From NCBI GenBank assembly GCA_021234155.1, contig JAJEKV010000024.1:19251060-19315059 (forward strand): DNA of 64,000 bases, read 5' to 3'. The notes beneath the pieces were generated by a model, which had not been told where the DNA came from, did not search any database, and was given only the letters and a program-made list of their open reading frames with translations. This DNA is from Isoetes taiwanensis. Lineage: Eukaryota > Streptophyta > Lycopodiopsida > Isoetales > Isoetaceae. Position 1 is the stretch's first letter. Each line of letters starts with the position of its first letter. The position numbers and the translations under genes were made by a program. This document shows positions 33,744-45,100 of the stretch, piece after piece.

Positions 33744-34641
33744 AGCAATATGTTTTAAACATATCATAGTTCATGCCATCATTACTATTAGACCATAAGA
33801 GATCAGGTACATTACCTTTAATGCTCGATGAAGGAAGTTTATTTTGAATCATAATTGCTGTCTTCGAGGCCTCTTCCCACAAATAGTTTGGCAGGCCACT
33901 CTTCTTGATCATAGATCTCACAGCATCCATAATGGTCCTGTTCTTCCTTTCAGCTACTCCATTTTGTTGAGGTGTGTACCTGCAGGTTAGTTGCCTTTTA
34001 ATGCCATGAGCAATGCAAAATAGTCTAAATTTGGCTGACAAATATTCTCCTCCTCTGTCAGATCTGATGCACTTCAATTTTCTTCCTGATTCTCTTTCCA
34101 TTTCAGTGACATATTGCTTAAAAGCATTTAATGCCTGAGACTTCCTTTCTAAGCAATAGACTTTGCATTTTCTGCTGAAATCATCAATAAAAGATATGAA
34201 GTATCTTTTATTTGTTCTTCCTCTCACATTCAATGGCCCACATAGATCAGTATGTACAAGTTCAAGAACATCACTTGCTCTTGTTTTAGAGTGTTTGAAT
34301 GGCAGCCTGTTTGTTTTCCCAAGAATACATCCCTCACACTTTAAATTTTCAGATTTAATATCTTTGCACTTGAGCCAACCCTTTTTGGCTAAGTACTTCA
34401 AATTGTTGCAATGTGTATGAGACAACCTGTCATGCCAAAGTTCAAATTTTAGAACATTTATGATGTTTATACTATCATGACCAATAGCTTCCATTTGAAA
34501 CAAATTGCCAACACGGTTTGCATGAAACTTCAATATATTGTCAAGATAGATGTTACAACCTTTTGAGTCAAAATTGACTTTGTAGCCTAAATCCACTAAG
34601 CGGCTCTGAGAAATCAGATTTTTATAATTGTGGGAACACAC
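33744..34641 (-). pseudogene. Copia integrase, copy C
   Basis: An open frame with the zinc-binding HHCC part (LWHDRLSHTHCNNL ... CEGCILGK) and a complete catalytic core: HTDLCGPL, FIDDFSRKCKVYCLERKS, SDRGGEYLSAKF and PQQNGVAERKNRTIMD, which supply the D, D and E of the triad. It ends at GMNYDMFKTY, where it joins RNase H sequence at 33743. The enzyme would insert copia cDNA into the genome. This is the best preserved integrase in the window, but the element carrying it lacks reverse transcriptase. Confidence 0.85.
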
Positions 34642-35385
34642 AAAACATTTTCAACATCTACTATGTTCCCATCAAGATCTATGAGTTGCAGAAGTCCTCT
34701 TCCTTCTATTTCTTGTACATCTCCATTTCCAACTTGTATTCTTCTAGAATGTGATTTTGAAACATTTTTTAGCAAATCAGTAGATTGGACTACTGATCTT
34801 TCAGCTCCACTATCAACTACAAGAGTTTCAGATTTATTAGCATGCTGATTTTTCTCAACAACGATAAATGCACATCTTACCTCATCATCTTCATCATCAT
34901 CGGACTTTTCCTTTTCTTCTTGCTCCTTGGCCACAAAGGTGCCGGTGGTTTCTTACCTCGACCCCTCCACGAGCTTGATTTTCCTCCTCTACTTGTGAAT
35001 CCTTTATTCTTTCCTCTGCCATAGTCCTTTGGAGTTGGACATTTTGCTGCAACATGTCCTTTACCACCACAAGTATAACAATTGAAGTCTTTTTTATTTT
35101 TGGGGCACTCATTTTTAAAATGGCCAGGCTCATTGCAATTGTAGCAAGTAATTTGATTCTTTCTGCCAGCAAAGAATATTTCAGAGGGTTCCTCCCCTTC
35201 TCTCATAATTTTCTTCTGCTCATATTCTGTTCTCAAAGTGTTCTCAGCTTCTTCCCTCGTCTTACTCATGTTTCTTCATTGTCACTTACTGCCCTAGAGA
35301 TTTGTAGGACTTGACTTCTTTCAGAGATGTTTACCCCTGCCCCAGCCAAATCAGCAACAATATTGTCAAAGGTGTTGAAGAAATC
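34614..35385 (-). pseudogene. Copia protease, zinc knuckles and gag end, copy C
   Basis: Two frames: 34877-35269 with both CCHC knuckles and the basic GRGKNKG stretch, and 34614-34934 with the protease VVDSGAERSVV. A frame shift near 34940 separates them (GCCAGCTGG in copy A reads GCCGGTGG here). Upstream, gag aligns only to about 35385 (GVNISERSQVLQIS, DNIVADLAGAG). It then gives way to a scrambled stretch of about 45 bases and an inverted LTR edge. The N-terminal gag and a 5' LTR in this orientation are missing. Confidence 0.8.
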
Positions 35386-35465
35386 AGCAACAATATTCTT
35401 CAAAGGTGTCAAAGAAATTTCTAACATTGGAGTGCATTGTCTATTTCTAACATTGGTATCAGAGC
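35386..35465 (+). other. Turning point: LTR edge and primer site in plus orientation
   Basis: 35386-35431 holds a repeat of AGCAACAATATTCTTCAAAG and an extra TTTCTAACATTGG. 35432-35452 is the last 21 bases of the LTR in plus orientation, and 35454-35465 is the primer site TGGTATCAGAGC. Sequence to the left is copia on the minus strand, to the right copia on the plus strand. This is the inner edge of the right palindrome arm. Confidence 0.8.
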
Positions 35466-36192
35466 AAGTACCAGGTTCTAAACACATTAAAGGAAGTTGT
35501 ACATCCTTAATTTTCGGAGATTTCTTCAACACCTTTGACAATATTGTTGCTGATTTGGCTGGGGCAGGGGTAAACATCTCTGAAAGAAGTCAAGTCCTAC
35601 AAATCTCTAGGGCAGTAAGTGACAATGAAGAAACATGAGTAAGACGAGGGAAGAAGCTGAGAACACTTTGAGAACAGAATATGAGCAGAAGAAAATTATG
35701 AGAGAAGGGGAGGAACCCTCTGAAATATTCTTTGTCGCGAGAAAAGAATCAAATTACTTGCTACAATTGCAATGAGCCTGGCCATTTTAAAAATGAGTGC
35801 CCCAAAAATAAAAAAGACTTCAATTGTTATACTTGTGGTGGTAAAGGACATGTTAAAAAGAAATGTCCAACTCCAAAGGACTATGGCGAGAGGAAAGAAT
35901 AAAGGATTCACAAGTAGAGGAGGAAAATCAAGCGGAATCTTTTGGGGAGGGGTCGAGGTAAGAAACTACTGGCACCTTTGTGGCCAAGGAGCAAGAAGAA
36001 AAGGAAAAGTCCGATGATGATGAAGATGATGAGGTAAGATGTGCATTTACCGTTGTTGAGAAAAAATCAAGATGCTAATAAATCAAACTTTTGTAGTTGA
36101 TAGTGGAGCTGCAAAAAGATCAAGAGTCCAATCTATCGATCCGCTGCAAAAAAAATGTTTCAAAATCACATTCTAGAAGAATACAAGTTGGA
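35466..36192 (+). pseudogene. Copia gag remnant, plus strand (right arm)
   Basis: The mirror of 31280-32466, but shorter: about 400 bases of N-terminal gag are missing near 35515. It then reads FFNTFDNIVADLAGAG, the zinc knuckles (CYNCNEPGHFKNEC; CYTCGGKGHVKKKC) and the protease region, in several frames. It ends at the same satellite join as the left arm (36189-36192). Changes against the left arm fall at CTG/CAG, for example TTTGCTGGCAG read as TTTGTCGCGAG at 35732-35742. Confidence 0.8.
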
Positions 36193-39100
36193 GTGGGGGT
36201 GTTGACGCCAGAAAGCACGGACCCTAAAATCCCCCGAAGCCGCTGTTCCGTTTTCCTCTCCCCAAGGCCCCTGGGGGACGTGGACGGGCGACCTCCCTCT
36301 CCAGGAATCGCTTGATTTGGCTACGCCAATGGACTCGAGAATGTCGACATTGCCACGGGGACCAAGTTCCGTGGCGGAAGACCACCCGACCTCCAAGAAG
36401 CGCCAAAGTAGCTCACTTCCATCACACTCGTAGTCAATTGGCCTAGGATGTGGATGCGGGATCTTGTCGTGGAGGGCATGAGTGTTTCTTTCTTTTGCAA
36501 AACCGACCTTGTAAGTTGCTCCCTAGGGTAATTTCGCCATTAGGGACGATTTGGCGGGGTCGATTTGCCATTCGGAGCCTCCCGGTGCCCAAGCGACAAG
36601 ACACTGCCCGGTTTCTACAAGGGAGACCTCGGGGCGCCCAGGGTTTGACAAGTTCTCTGGGCCGATCACGGAATCTTTTGGGCCTTCGAAGAGGGGCCTG
36701 AATGGAGGATCCAGCGGTGGGATAGGGGCAGGGCTCGGGAGGGTGGTCATTAGCGTCGGCCCAGGGGCGCTGCCGGGGAAGGGCTGCCTGGGAACTTTTG
36801 GATCCAGCCTCTTGGGGTCGGGACTCTCCCCCTCTTGTGAGGGATCCCCGCAAGGTCTGGCCTCGTTTGACTTGGGAAAGGGTGCCAGCTTCGGTTGCCC
36901 CTCGCAGCGGGCTGCCCCGACCGTTCTAATGCTAACCCTTTGACCTAGACCTTCTCCGAAAATTTAGAAAATTGGGCTGTGTGCTGGAGATGGATTAGGA
37001 ATCCAGCTGGCAAAAAATCAGAATTTATTTTCGTACAATGCATTAATTGCGAATTTATGAATGTCTTGCCACTGCAAAAGCGCCCCCCGACTTCTACTTG
37101 CCACATCGGGAGGAGGACAAGCCCAAACTCCGCTTCGTCAGTTCCCCTTGCTCCGTATTCTCGGCTGCAGCTTCTCGGCCAGGTCCCAAGTGCAACAGAC
37201 CAAGTCTCGGCCCCCAAAACGCAAACCCTTCTAGAACCTGGCAACCCACAGGGTTTACGTTTTGGAGGCCCTCTCCTGTCGGTCGGGCGGGACCTTGGCG
37301 TGACTTGGCGTGGAGTGGGGGTGTTGGCCGCCGAAAAGCACGGACCCTAAAATCCCGGGAAGGCTGCTTGCCCGAATTTCCCTCTCCCCAAGGCCACGGG
37401 GACCGGGACGGGCGACCTCCCTCTCTCGGAATCGCTGATTTGGCTCTGCCAATGGACTCATAACGTCGACATTGCCACAGGGGACCAAGTTCCGTGGCGG
37501 AAGACCACCCGACCTCCAAGAAGCGCCAAAGTAGCTCACTTCCATCACACTTTCGTAGTCAATTGGCCTAGGATGTGGATGCGGGATCTTGTCGTGGAGG
37601 GCATGAGTGTTTTCTTTCTTTTGCAAAACCGACCTTGTAACTTGCTCCCTAGGGTAATTTAAGCCATTAGGACGATTTGGCGGGGTCGATTTGCCATTCG
37701 GAGCCTCCCGGTGCGAACGACAAGACACTGCGGTTTCTACAAGGCCGACCTCGGGGCGCCCAGCGGTTTGACAAGTTCTCGGACCGATCTGGAATCTTTT
37801 GGGCCTTCCGAAGAGGGGCCCCTGAGCGGAGGATCCAGCGGTCGGATAGGGGAACCAGGGCCGGGAGGGTGGTCATTAGCGTGCAGCCCGGGAGGCGCGA
37901 GGGGAAGGGCTGCCTCGGGGAACTTTTTGGATCCGCCTCTTGGGGTGGGACTCTCCCCTCTTGTGAGGGATCCCGCAAGGTCCTGGCCTCGTTTGACTTG
38001 GGGGAGGGTGCGGCTGGTTGTTGCCTGCTGCAGGTTGCCGACCGTTCTAATGCTAACCCTTTGACCTAGACCTTCTCCGAAAATTTCGAAAAATTGGGAA
38101 CTGTGTCTTTGGAGATGGATTAGGAATCCGGTGGCAAAAAATCAGAATTTATTTTCATACAATGCATTAATTGCGAATTTATGAATGTCTTGCCAATGCA
38201 AAAGCGCCCCCGACTTCTACTTACCACATCGGGAGGAGGACAGGGCCCAAACTCCACTCCGTCAGTTCCCTTGCTCCGTATTCACCGGCTGCGGCTTCTC
38301 GGCCGGTCCCAAGTGCAACAGACCAAGTCTCGGCCCCCAAGCGCGCAAACCCTTCTAGAAACACGGCAACCCACGGGGTTTACGTTTTGGAGGCCCTCTC
38401 CTTGTCGGTCGGGGCGGGACCTTGGCGCCGTGACTTGACGTGGAGTGGGGGTGTTGGCCTTGAGCACCGGACCCTAAAATCCCCGGAAGCTGCTTGCCCG
38501 AATTTCCTCTCCCCAAGGCCCCGAGGGGCCGGGGACGGGCGACCTCCCCTCTCACGGAATCGCGATTTGGCTCTGCCAAATGGACTCATAACGTCGACAT
38601 TGCCACGGGGACCAAGTTCGTGGCGGAAGACCACCCGACCTCCAAGAAGCGCCAAAGTAGCTCACTTCCATCACACTTTCGTAGTCAATTGGCCTAGGAT
38701 GTGGATGCGAGATCTTGTCGTGGAGGGCATGAGTGTTTTCTTTCTTTTGCAAAACCGACCTTGTAACTTGCTCCCTAAGGTAATTTCGCCATTAGGACGA
38801 TTTGGCGAGGTGGTCGATTTGCCATTCGGAGCCTCCCCACGATGCCCGAGCGACAAGACATCTGCCCGGTTTCTACAAGGCCCGACCTCGGGGCGCCCGC
38901 GGTTTGACAAGTTCTCCCGGGGCCGTCTGGAATCTTTTGGGCCTTCGAAGAGGGGCCCCCCGAGCGGAGGATCCAGCGGCCGGATAGGGGAACCAGGGCT
39001 CGGGAGGGTGGTCATTAGCGTGCAGCCCGGGAGGCGCTGCCGGAAGGGCTGCCTCGGGGAACTTTTTGGATCCCGCCTCTTGGGGTCGGACTCTCCCCTC

Positions 39101-42100
39101 TTGTGAGGGATCCACGCAAGGTCTCGGGCCTCGTTTGACTTGGGGGAAGGGTGCCGGCTTCGGTTGCCCCAGCGGGCTGCCCCGACCGTTCTCTAATGCT
39201 AACCCTTTGACCTAGACCTTCTCAGAAAATTTGAAAATTGGGGCTGTGTCTTTGGAGATGGATTAGGAATCCGGTGGCAAAAATCAGAATTTATTTTCGT
39301 ACAATGCATTAATTGCGGAATTTATGAATGTCTTGCCTTTGCAAAAGCGCCCAGACTTCTACTTGCCACATCGGAGGAGGACAGGCCCAAACTCCGCTCC
39401 GTCGGTTCCCCTTGCTCCGTATTCTCGGCTGCGGCTTTCGGCCAGGTCCCAAGTGCAGCTTGAGACCAAGTCTCGGCCCCAAAACGCCAAACCCTTCTAG
39501 AAACACGGCAACCCACGGGGTTTACGTTTTGGAGGCCCTCTCCTTGTCGGTCGACCCGGGACCTTGCGCGTGACTTGGCGTGGAGTGGGGGTGTTGGCGC
39601 CGAAACCACGGACCCTAAAATCCCCTAAGCTGCTTGCCCGAATTTCCTCTCCCCAAGGCCACGGGGGCCGGGACGGGCGACCTCCCTCTCGGAATCGCGA
39701 TTTGGCTCTGCCAATGGACTCATAACGTCGACATTGCCACGGGGACCAAGTTCGCGTGGCGAAGACCACCCGACCTCAAGAAGCCAAAGTAGCTCACTTC
39801 CATCACACTTTCGTAGTCAATTGGCCTAGGATGTGGATGCGGGATCTTGTCGTGGAGGGCATGAGTGTTTCTTTCTTTTGCAAAACCGACCTTGTAACTT
39901 GCTCCCTAGGGTAATTTCGCCATTCAGGACGATTTGGCGGGGTCGATTTGCCATTCAGGAGCCTCCCGGTCCCGAACGACAAGACACTGCGGTTTCTACA
40001 AGGGCCGACCTCCGGGGCGCCCGCGGTTTGACAAGTTCTCTGGGACCGATCTGGAATCTTTTGGGCCTTCCAGAAGAGGGGCCCTGAGCGGGAGGATCCA
40101 ACGGTGGGATAGGGAAGGGGCTCGGGAGGGGTGGTCATTAGCGTCTGCGGCCCCGGGGAGCTGCGGGGAAGGGCTGATTTTTTGGATCCCCCTCTTGGGG
40201 TGGGACTCTCCCCTCTTGTGAGGGATCCCACGCAAGGTCGGCCTCGTTTGACTTGGGGAAGGGTGCCATTTCGGTTGCCCGCAGCGGGCTGCCCGACCGT
40301 TCTAATGCTAACCCTTTGACCTAGACCTTCTCCAAAAATTTGAAAATTGGGCTGTGTGCTGGAGATGGATTAGGAATCCAGCTGGCAAAAAATCAGAATT
40401 TATTTTAGGTACAATGCATTAATTGCTTAATTTATGAATGTCTTGGGTTTTGCAAAAGCCCCCGACTTCTACTTGCCACATCGGGGAGGAGGACAGGCCC
40501 AAACTCCGCTCCGTCGGTTCCCCTTGCTCCGTATTCTCGGCTGCGGCTTCTCGCCAGTCCCAAGTGCTTGAGACCAAGTCTCGGCCCCCAAAACGCAAAC
40601 CCTTCTAGAACACGGCAGCCCACGGGGTTTACGTTTTGGAGGCCCTCTCCTTGTCGGTGAGGCGGGACCTTGCGCCCGTGACTTGACGTGGAGTGGGGGT
40701 GTTGGCCTTGAACACGGACCCTAAAATCCCGGAAGTTGCTTGCCGGGAATTTCCTCTCCCAAGGCCCGGGGGCCGGGACGAGGCGACCTCCCTCTCGAGG
40801 AATCGCGATTTGGCTCTGCCAATGGACTCAGAACGTCGACATTGCCCTGGGGACCAAGTTCCGTGGCCAAAAGACCACCCGACCTCCAAGAAGCGCCAAA
40901 GTAGCTCACTTCCATCACACTCGTAGTCAATTGGCCTAGGATGTGGATGCGGGATACTGTCGTGGAGGGCATGAGTGTTTCTTTCTTTTGCAAAACCGAC
41001 CTTGTAAGTTGCTCCCTAGGGTAATTTCGCCATTCCGGACGATTTGGCAGGGTCGATTTGCCATTCCGGAGCCTCCCCGGTGCCCAAACGACAAGACACT
41101 GCGGTTTCTACAAGGCCGACCTCAGGACGCCCCGCGGTTTGACAAGTTCTCCGGACGATCTGGAATCTTTTGGGCCTTCGAAGAGGGGCCCACGAGCGGA
41201 GGATCCAGCGGTGGGATAGGGGAAGGGCTCGGGAGGGTGGTCATTAGCGTGCACGCCCGGGGGAGTGCCGAGGGAAGGGCTGCCTGGGGAACTTTTTGGA
41301 TCCCGCCTCTTGGGGTCCGGACTCTCCCCTCTTGTGAGGGATCCCTGCAAGGTCCTGGCCTCGTTTGACTTGGGAAAGGGTGCCAGCTCGGTTGCCCTGC
41401 AACGGGCTGCCCCGACCGTTCTAATGCTAACCCTTTGACCTAGACCTTCTCCGAAAATTTCGAAAATTGGGCCTTATTTTCGTACAATGCATTAATTGCG
41501 AATTTATGAATGTCTTGCCACTGCAAAAGCGCCCCCCGACTTCTACTTGCCACATCGGGAGGAGGACAGGCCCAAACTCCGCTCCGTCAGTTCCCCTTGC
41601 TCCGTATTCTCGGCTGCAGCTTCTCGGCCAGGTCCCAAGTGCAACAGACCAAGTCTCGGCCCCCAAAACGCAAACCCTTCTAGAACCTGGCAACCCACAG
41701 GGTTTACGTTTTGGAGGCCCTCTCCTTGTCAGATTCGGGCGGGACCTTGCGCCGTGACTTGACGTGGAGTGGGGGTGTTGACGCCAGAGCACGGACCCTA
41801 AAATCCCCGGCTGCTTGCCCGAATTTCCTCCCCAAGGCCACGGGGCCGGGCCAGGCGACCTCCCTCTCGAGGAATCGCGATTTGGCTCTGCCAATGGACT
41901 CGAACGTCGACATTGCCACGGGGACCAAGTTCCGTGTGAAGACCACCGACCTCAAGAAGCGCCAAAGTAGCTCACTTCCATCACACTCGTAGTCAATTGG
42001 CCTAGGATGTGGATGCGGGATACTGTCGTGGAGGGCATGAGTGTTTCTTTCTTTTGCAAAACCGACCTTGTAACTTGCTCCCTAGGGTAATTTCGCCATT

Positions 42101-45100
42101 CCGGACGATTTGGCAGGGTCGATTTGCCATTCCGGAGCCTCCCGGTGCCCAAGCGACAAGACAACTTTGCGGTTTCTACAAAGGCCGACCTCGGGGCGCC
42201 CGCGGTTTGACAAGTTCTCCCGGGCCGTCACGGAATCTTTTGGGCCTTCGAAGAGGGGCCCTGAGCGGAGGATCCAAGCGGCCGGATAGGGAACCGGGCT
42301 CCAGGAGGGTGGTCATTAGCGTGCGACCTCCGGGGGAGCGCCGGGGAAGGGCTGCCTCGGGAACTTTTTTGGATCCCTCTTGGGGTCAGGACTCTCCCCT
42401 CTTGTGAGGGATCCCCGCAAGGGTCGGCCTCGTTTGACTTGGGAAAGGGTGCCAGCTCGGTTGCCACCCGCAATTGGGCTGCCCCGACCGTTCTAATGCT
42501 AACCCTTTGACCTAGACCTTCTCCGAAAATTTCGAAAATTGGGCTGTGTGCTGGAGATGGATTAGGAATCCAGCTGGCAAAAAATCAGAATTTATTTTCG
42601 TACAATGCATTAATTGCGAATTTATGAATGTCTTGCCACTGCAAAAGCGCCCCCCGACTTCTACTTGCCACATCGGGAGGAGGACAAGCCCAAACTCCGC
42701 TCCGTCAGTTCCCCTTGCTCCGTATTCTCGGCTGCAGCTTCTCGGCCAGGTCCCAAGTGCAACAGACCAAGTCTCGGTCCCCAAAACGCAAACCCTTCTA
42801 GAACCTGGCAACCCACAGGGTTTACGTTTTGGAGGCCCTCTCCTGTCGGGATTCGGGCGGGACCTTGGCGCCGTGACTTGACGTGGAGGGGGGGTGTTGG
42901 CCTTGAGAGCACGGACCCTAAAATCCCAGGAAGCTGCTTGCCCCGAATTTCCTCTCCCAAGGCCCCGGGGACGGACGAGGCGACCTCCCTCTCAGGAATC
43001 GCGATTTGGCTCTGCCAATGGACTCATAACGTCGACATTGCCCACGGGGACCAAGTTCCGTGGCCGAAGACCACCCGACCTCCAAGAAGCGCCAAAGTAG
43101 CTCACTTCCATCACACTCGTAGTCAATTGGCCTAGGATGTGGATGCGGGGATCTTGTCGTGGAGGGCATGAGTGTTTCTTTCTTTTTGCAAAACCGACTT
43201 GTAACTTGCTCCCTAGGGTAATTTCGCCATTCAGGACGATTTGGCGGGGTCGATTTGCCATTCGAGCCTCCTCCCGGTGCGAACGACAAGACACTGCGGT
43301 TTCTACAAGGCCGACCTCGGGGCGCCCGCGGTTTGACAAGTTCTCCCGGGACCGACCTGGAATCTTTTGGGCCCTCCCCCGAAGAGGGGCCCCCACGAGC
43401 GGAGGATCCAACGGTCGGATAGGGGAACAGGGCTCGGGAGGGGTGGTCATTAGCGTGCAGCCCCGGGGAGCCGCCAGGAAGGGCTGCCTGGGGAACTTTT
43501 TGGATCCGCCTCTTGGGGTCGGACTCTCCCCTCTTGTGAGGGATCCCCGCAAGGTCCTGGCCTCGTTTGACTTGGGGGAGGGTGCCGGCTCGGTTGCCAC
43601 AGCGGGCTGCCCGAAACCGTTCTAATGCTAACCCTTTGACCTAGACCTTCTCAGAAAATTTGAAAATTGGGCTGTGTCTTTGGAGATGGATTAGGAATCC
43701 AAGGTGGCAAAAAAATCAGAATTTATTTTTCATAACAATGCATTAATTAATTTATGAATGTCTTGCCAATGCAAAAGCCCCCGACTTCTACTTGCCACAT
43801 CGGGAGGAGGACAGGCCCAAACTCCACTCCGTCAGTTCCCTTGCTCCGTATTCTCGGCTGCGGCTTCCGGCCCGGTCCCAAGTGCAGCAGACCAAGTCTC
43901 GGCCCCAAAGCGCCAAACCCTTCTAGGAACACGGCAACCCACGGGGTTTACGTTTTGGAGGGCCTCTCCTTGTCCGGTCGGGCGGGACCTTGCCGTGACT
44001 TGACATGGAGTGGGGGTGTTGGCGCTTGAGCACCGGACCCTAAAATCCCCCGAAGCTGCTTGCCCCAAATTTCCTCTCCCCAAGGCCACGAGGGGCCCGG
44101 GCCAGGCGACCTCCCCTCTCGGGAATCGCGATTTGGCTCTGCCAATGGACTCGAAGCGTCGACATTGCCCTGGGGACCAAGTTCCGTGGCAAAAAGACCA
44201 CCCGACCTCCAAAAGCGCCAAAGTAGCTCACTTCCATCACACTCGTAGTCAATTGGCCTAGGATGTGGATGCTGCGGGATCTTGTCGTGGAGGGCATGAG
44301 TGTTTCTTTCTTTTGCAAAACCGACCTTGTAACTTGCTCCCTAAGGTAATTTAAGCCATTCGGACGATTTGGCAGGTCGATTTGCCATTCGAGCCTCCCG
44401 GTGCCCGAACGACAAGACACTGCGGTTTCTACAAGGCCCGGACCCCTCGGGGCGCCTTGCGGTTTGACAAGTTCTCCGGACCGATCACGGAATCTTTTGG
44501 GCCTTCGAAGAGGGGCCCCTGAGCGGAGGATCCAACGGCCGGATAGGGGAACAGGGCTCGGGAGGGTGGTCATTGGCGATGCGCCCCAGGGGAGGCCGCC
44601 AAGAAGGGCTGCCTCGGGAACTTTTTGGATCCCGCCTCTTGGGGTCGGACTCTCCCCCTCTTGTGAGGGATCCCCGCAAGGTCCCCGGGCCTCGTTTGAC
44701 TTGGGGAAGGGTGCCAGCTCGGTTGCCCCCAACGGGCTGCCCCGACGATTCTAATGCTAACCCTTTGACCTAGACCTTCTCAGAAAATTTTTGAAAATTG
44801 GGCTGTGTCTTTGGAGATGGATTAGGAATCCAGGTGGCAAAAATCAGAATTTATTTTTCGTACAATGCATTAATTGCGAATTTATGAATGTCTTGCCTTT
44901 TGCAAAAGCGCCCCGACTTCTACTTGCCACATCGGGAGGAGGACAGGCCCAAACTCCGCTCCGCCGGTTCCCCTTGCTCCGTATTCTCCGGCTGCGGCTT
45001 CTTGGCCAGTCCCAAGTGCAGCGGACCAAGTCACGGCCCCCAAAGCGCCAAACCCTTCTAGAACACGGCAACCCCGGGGTTTTACGTTTTGGAGGCCCTC

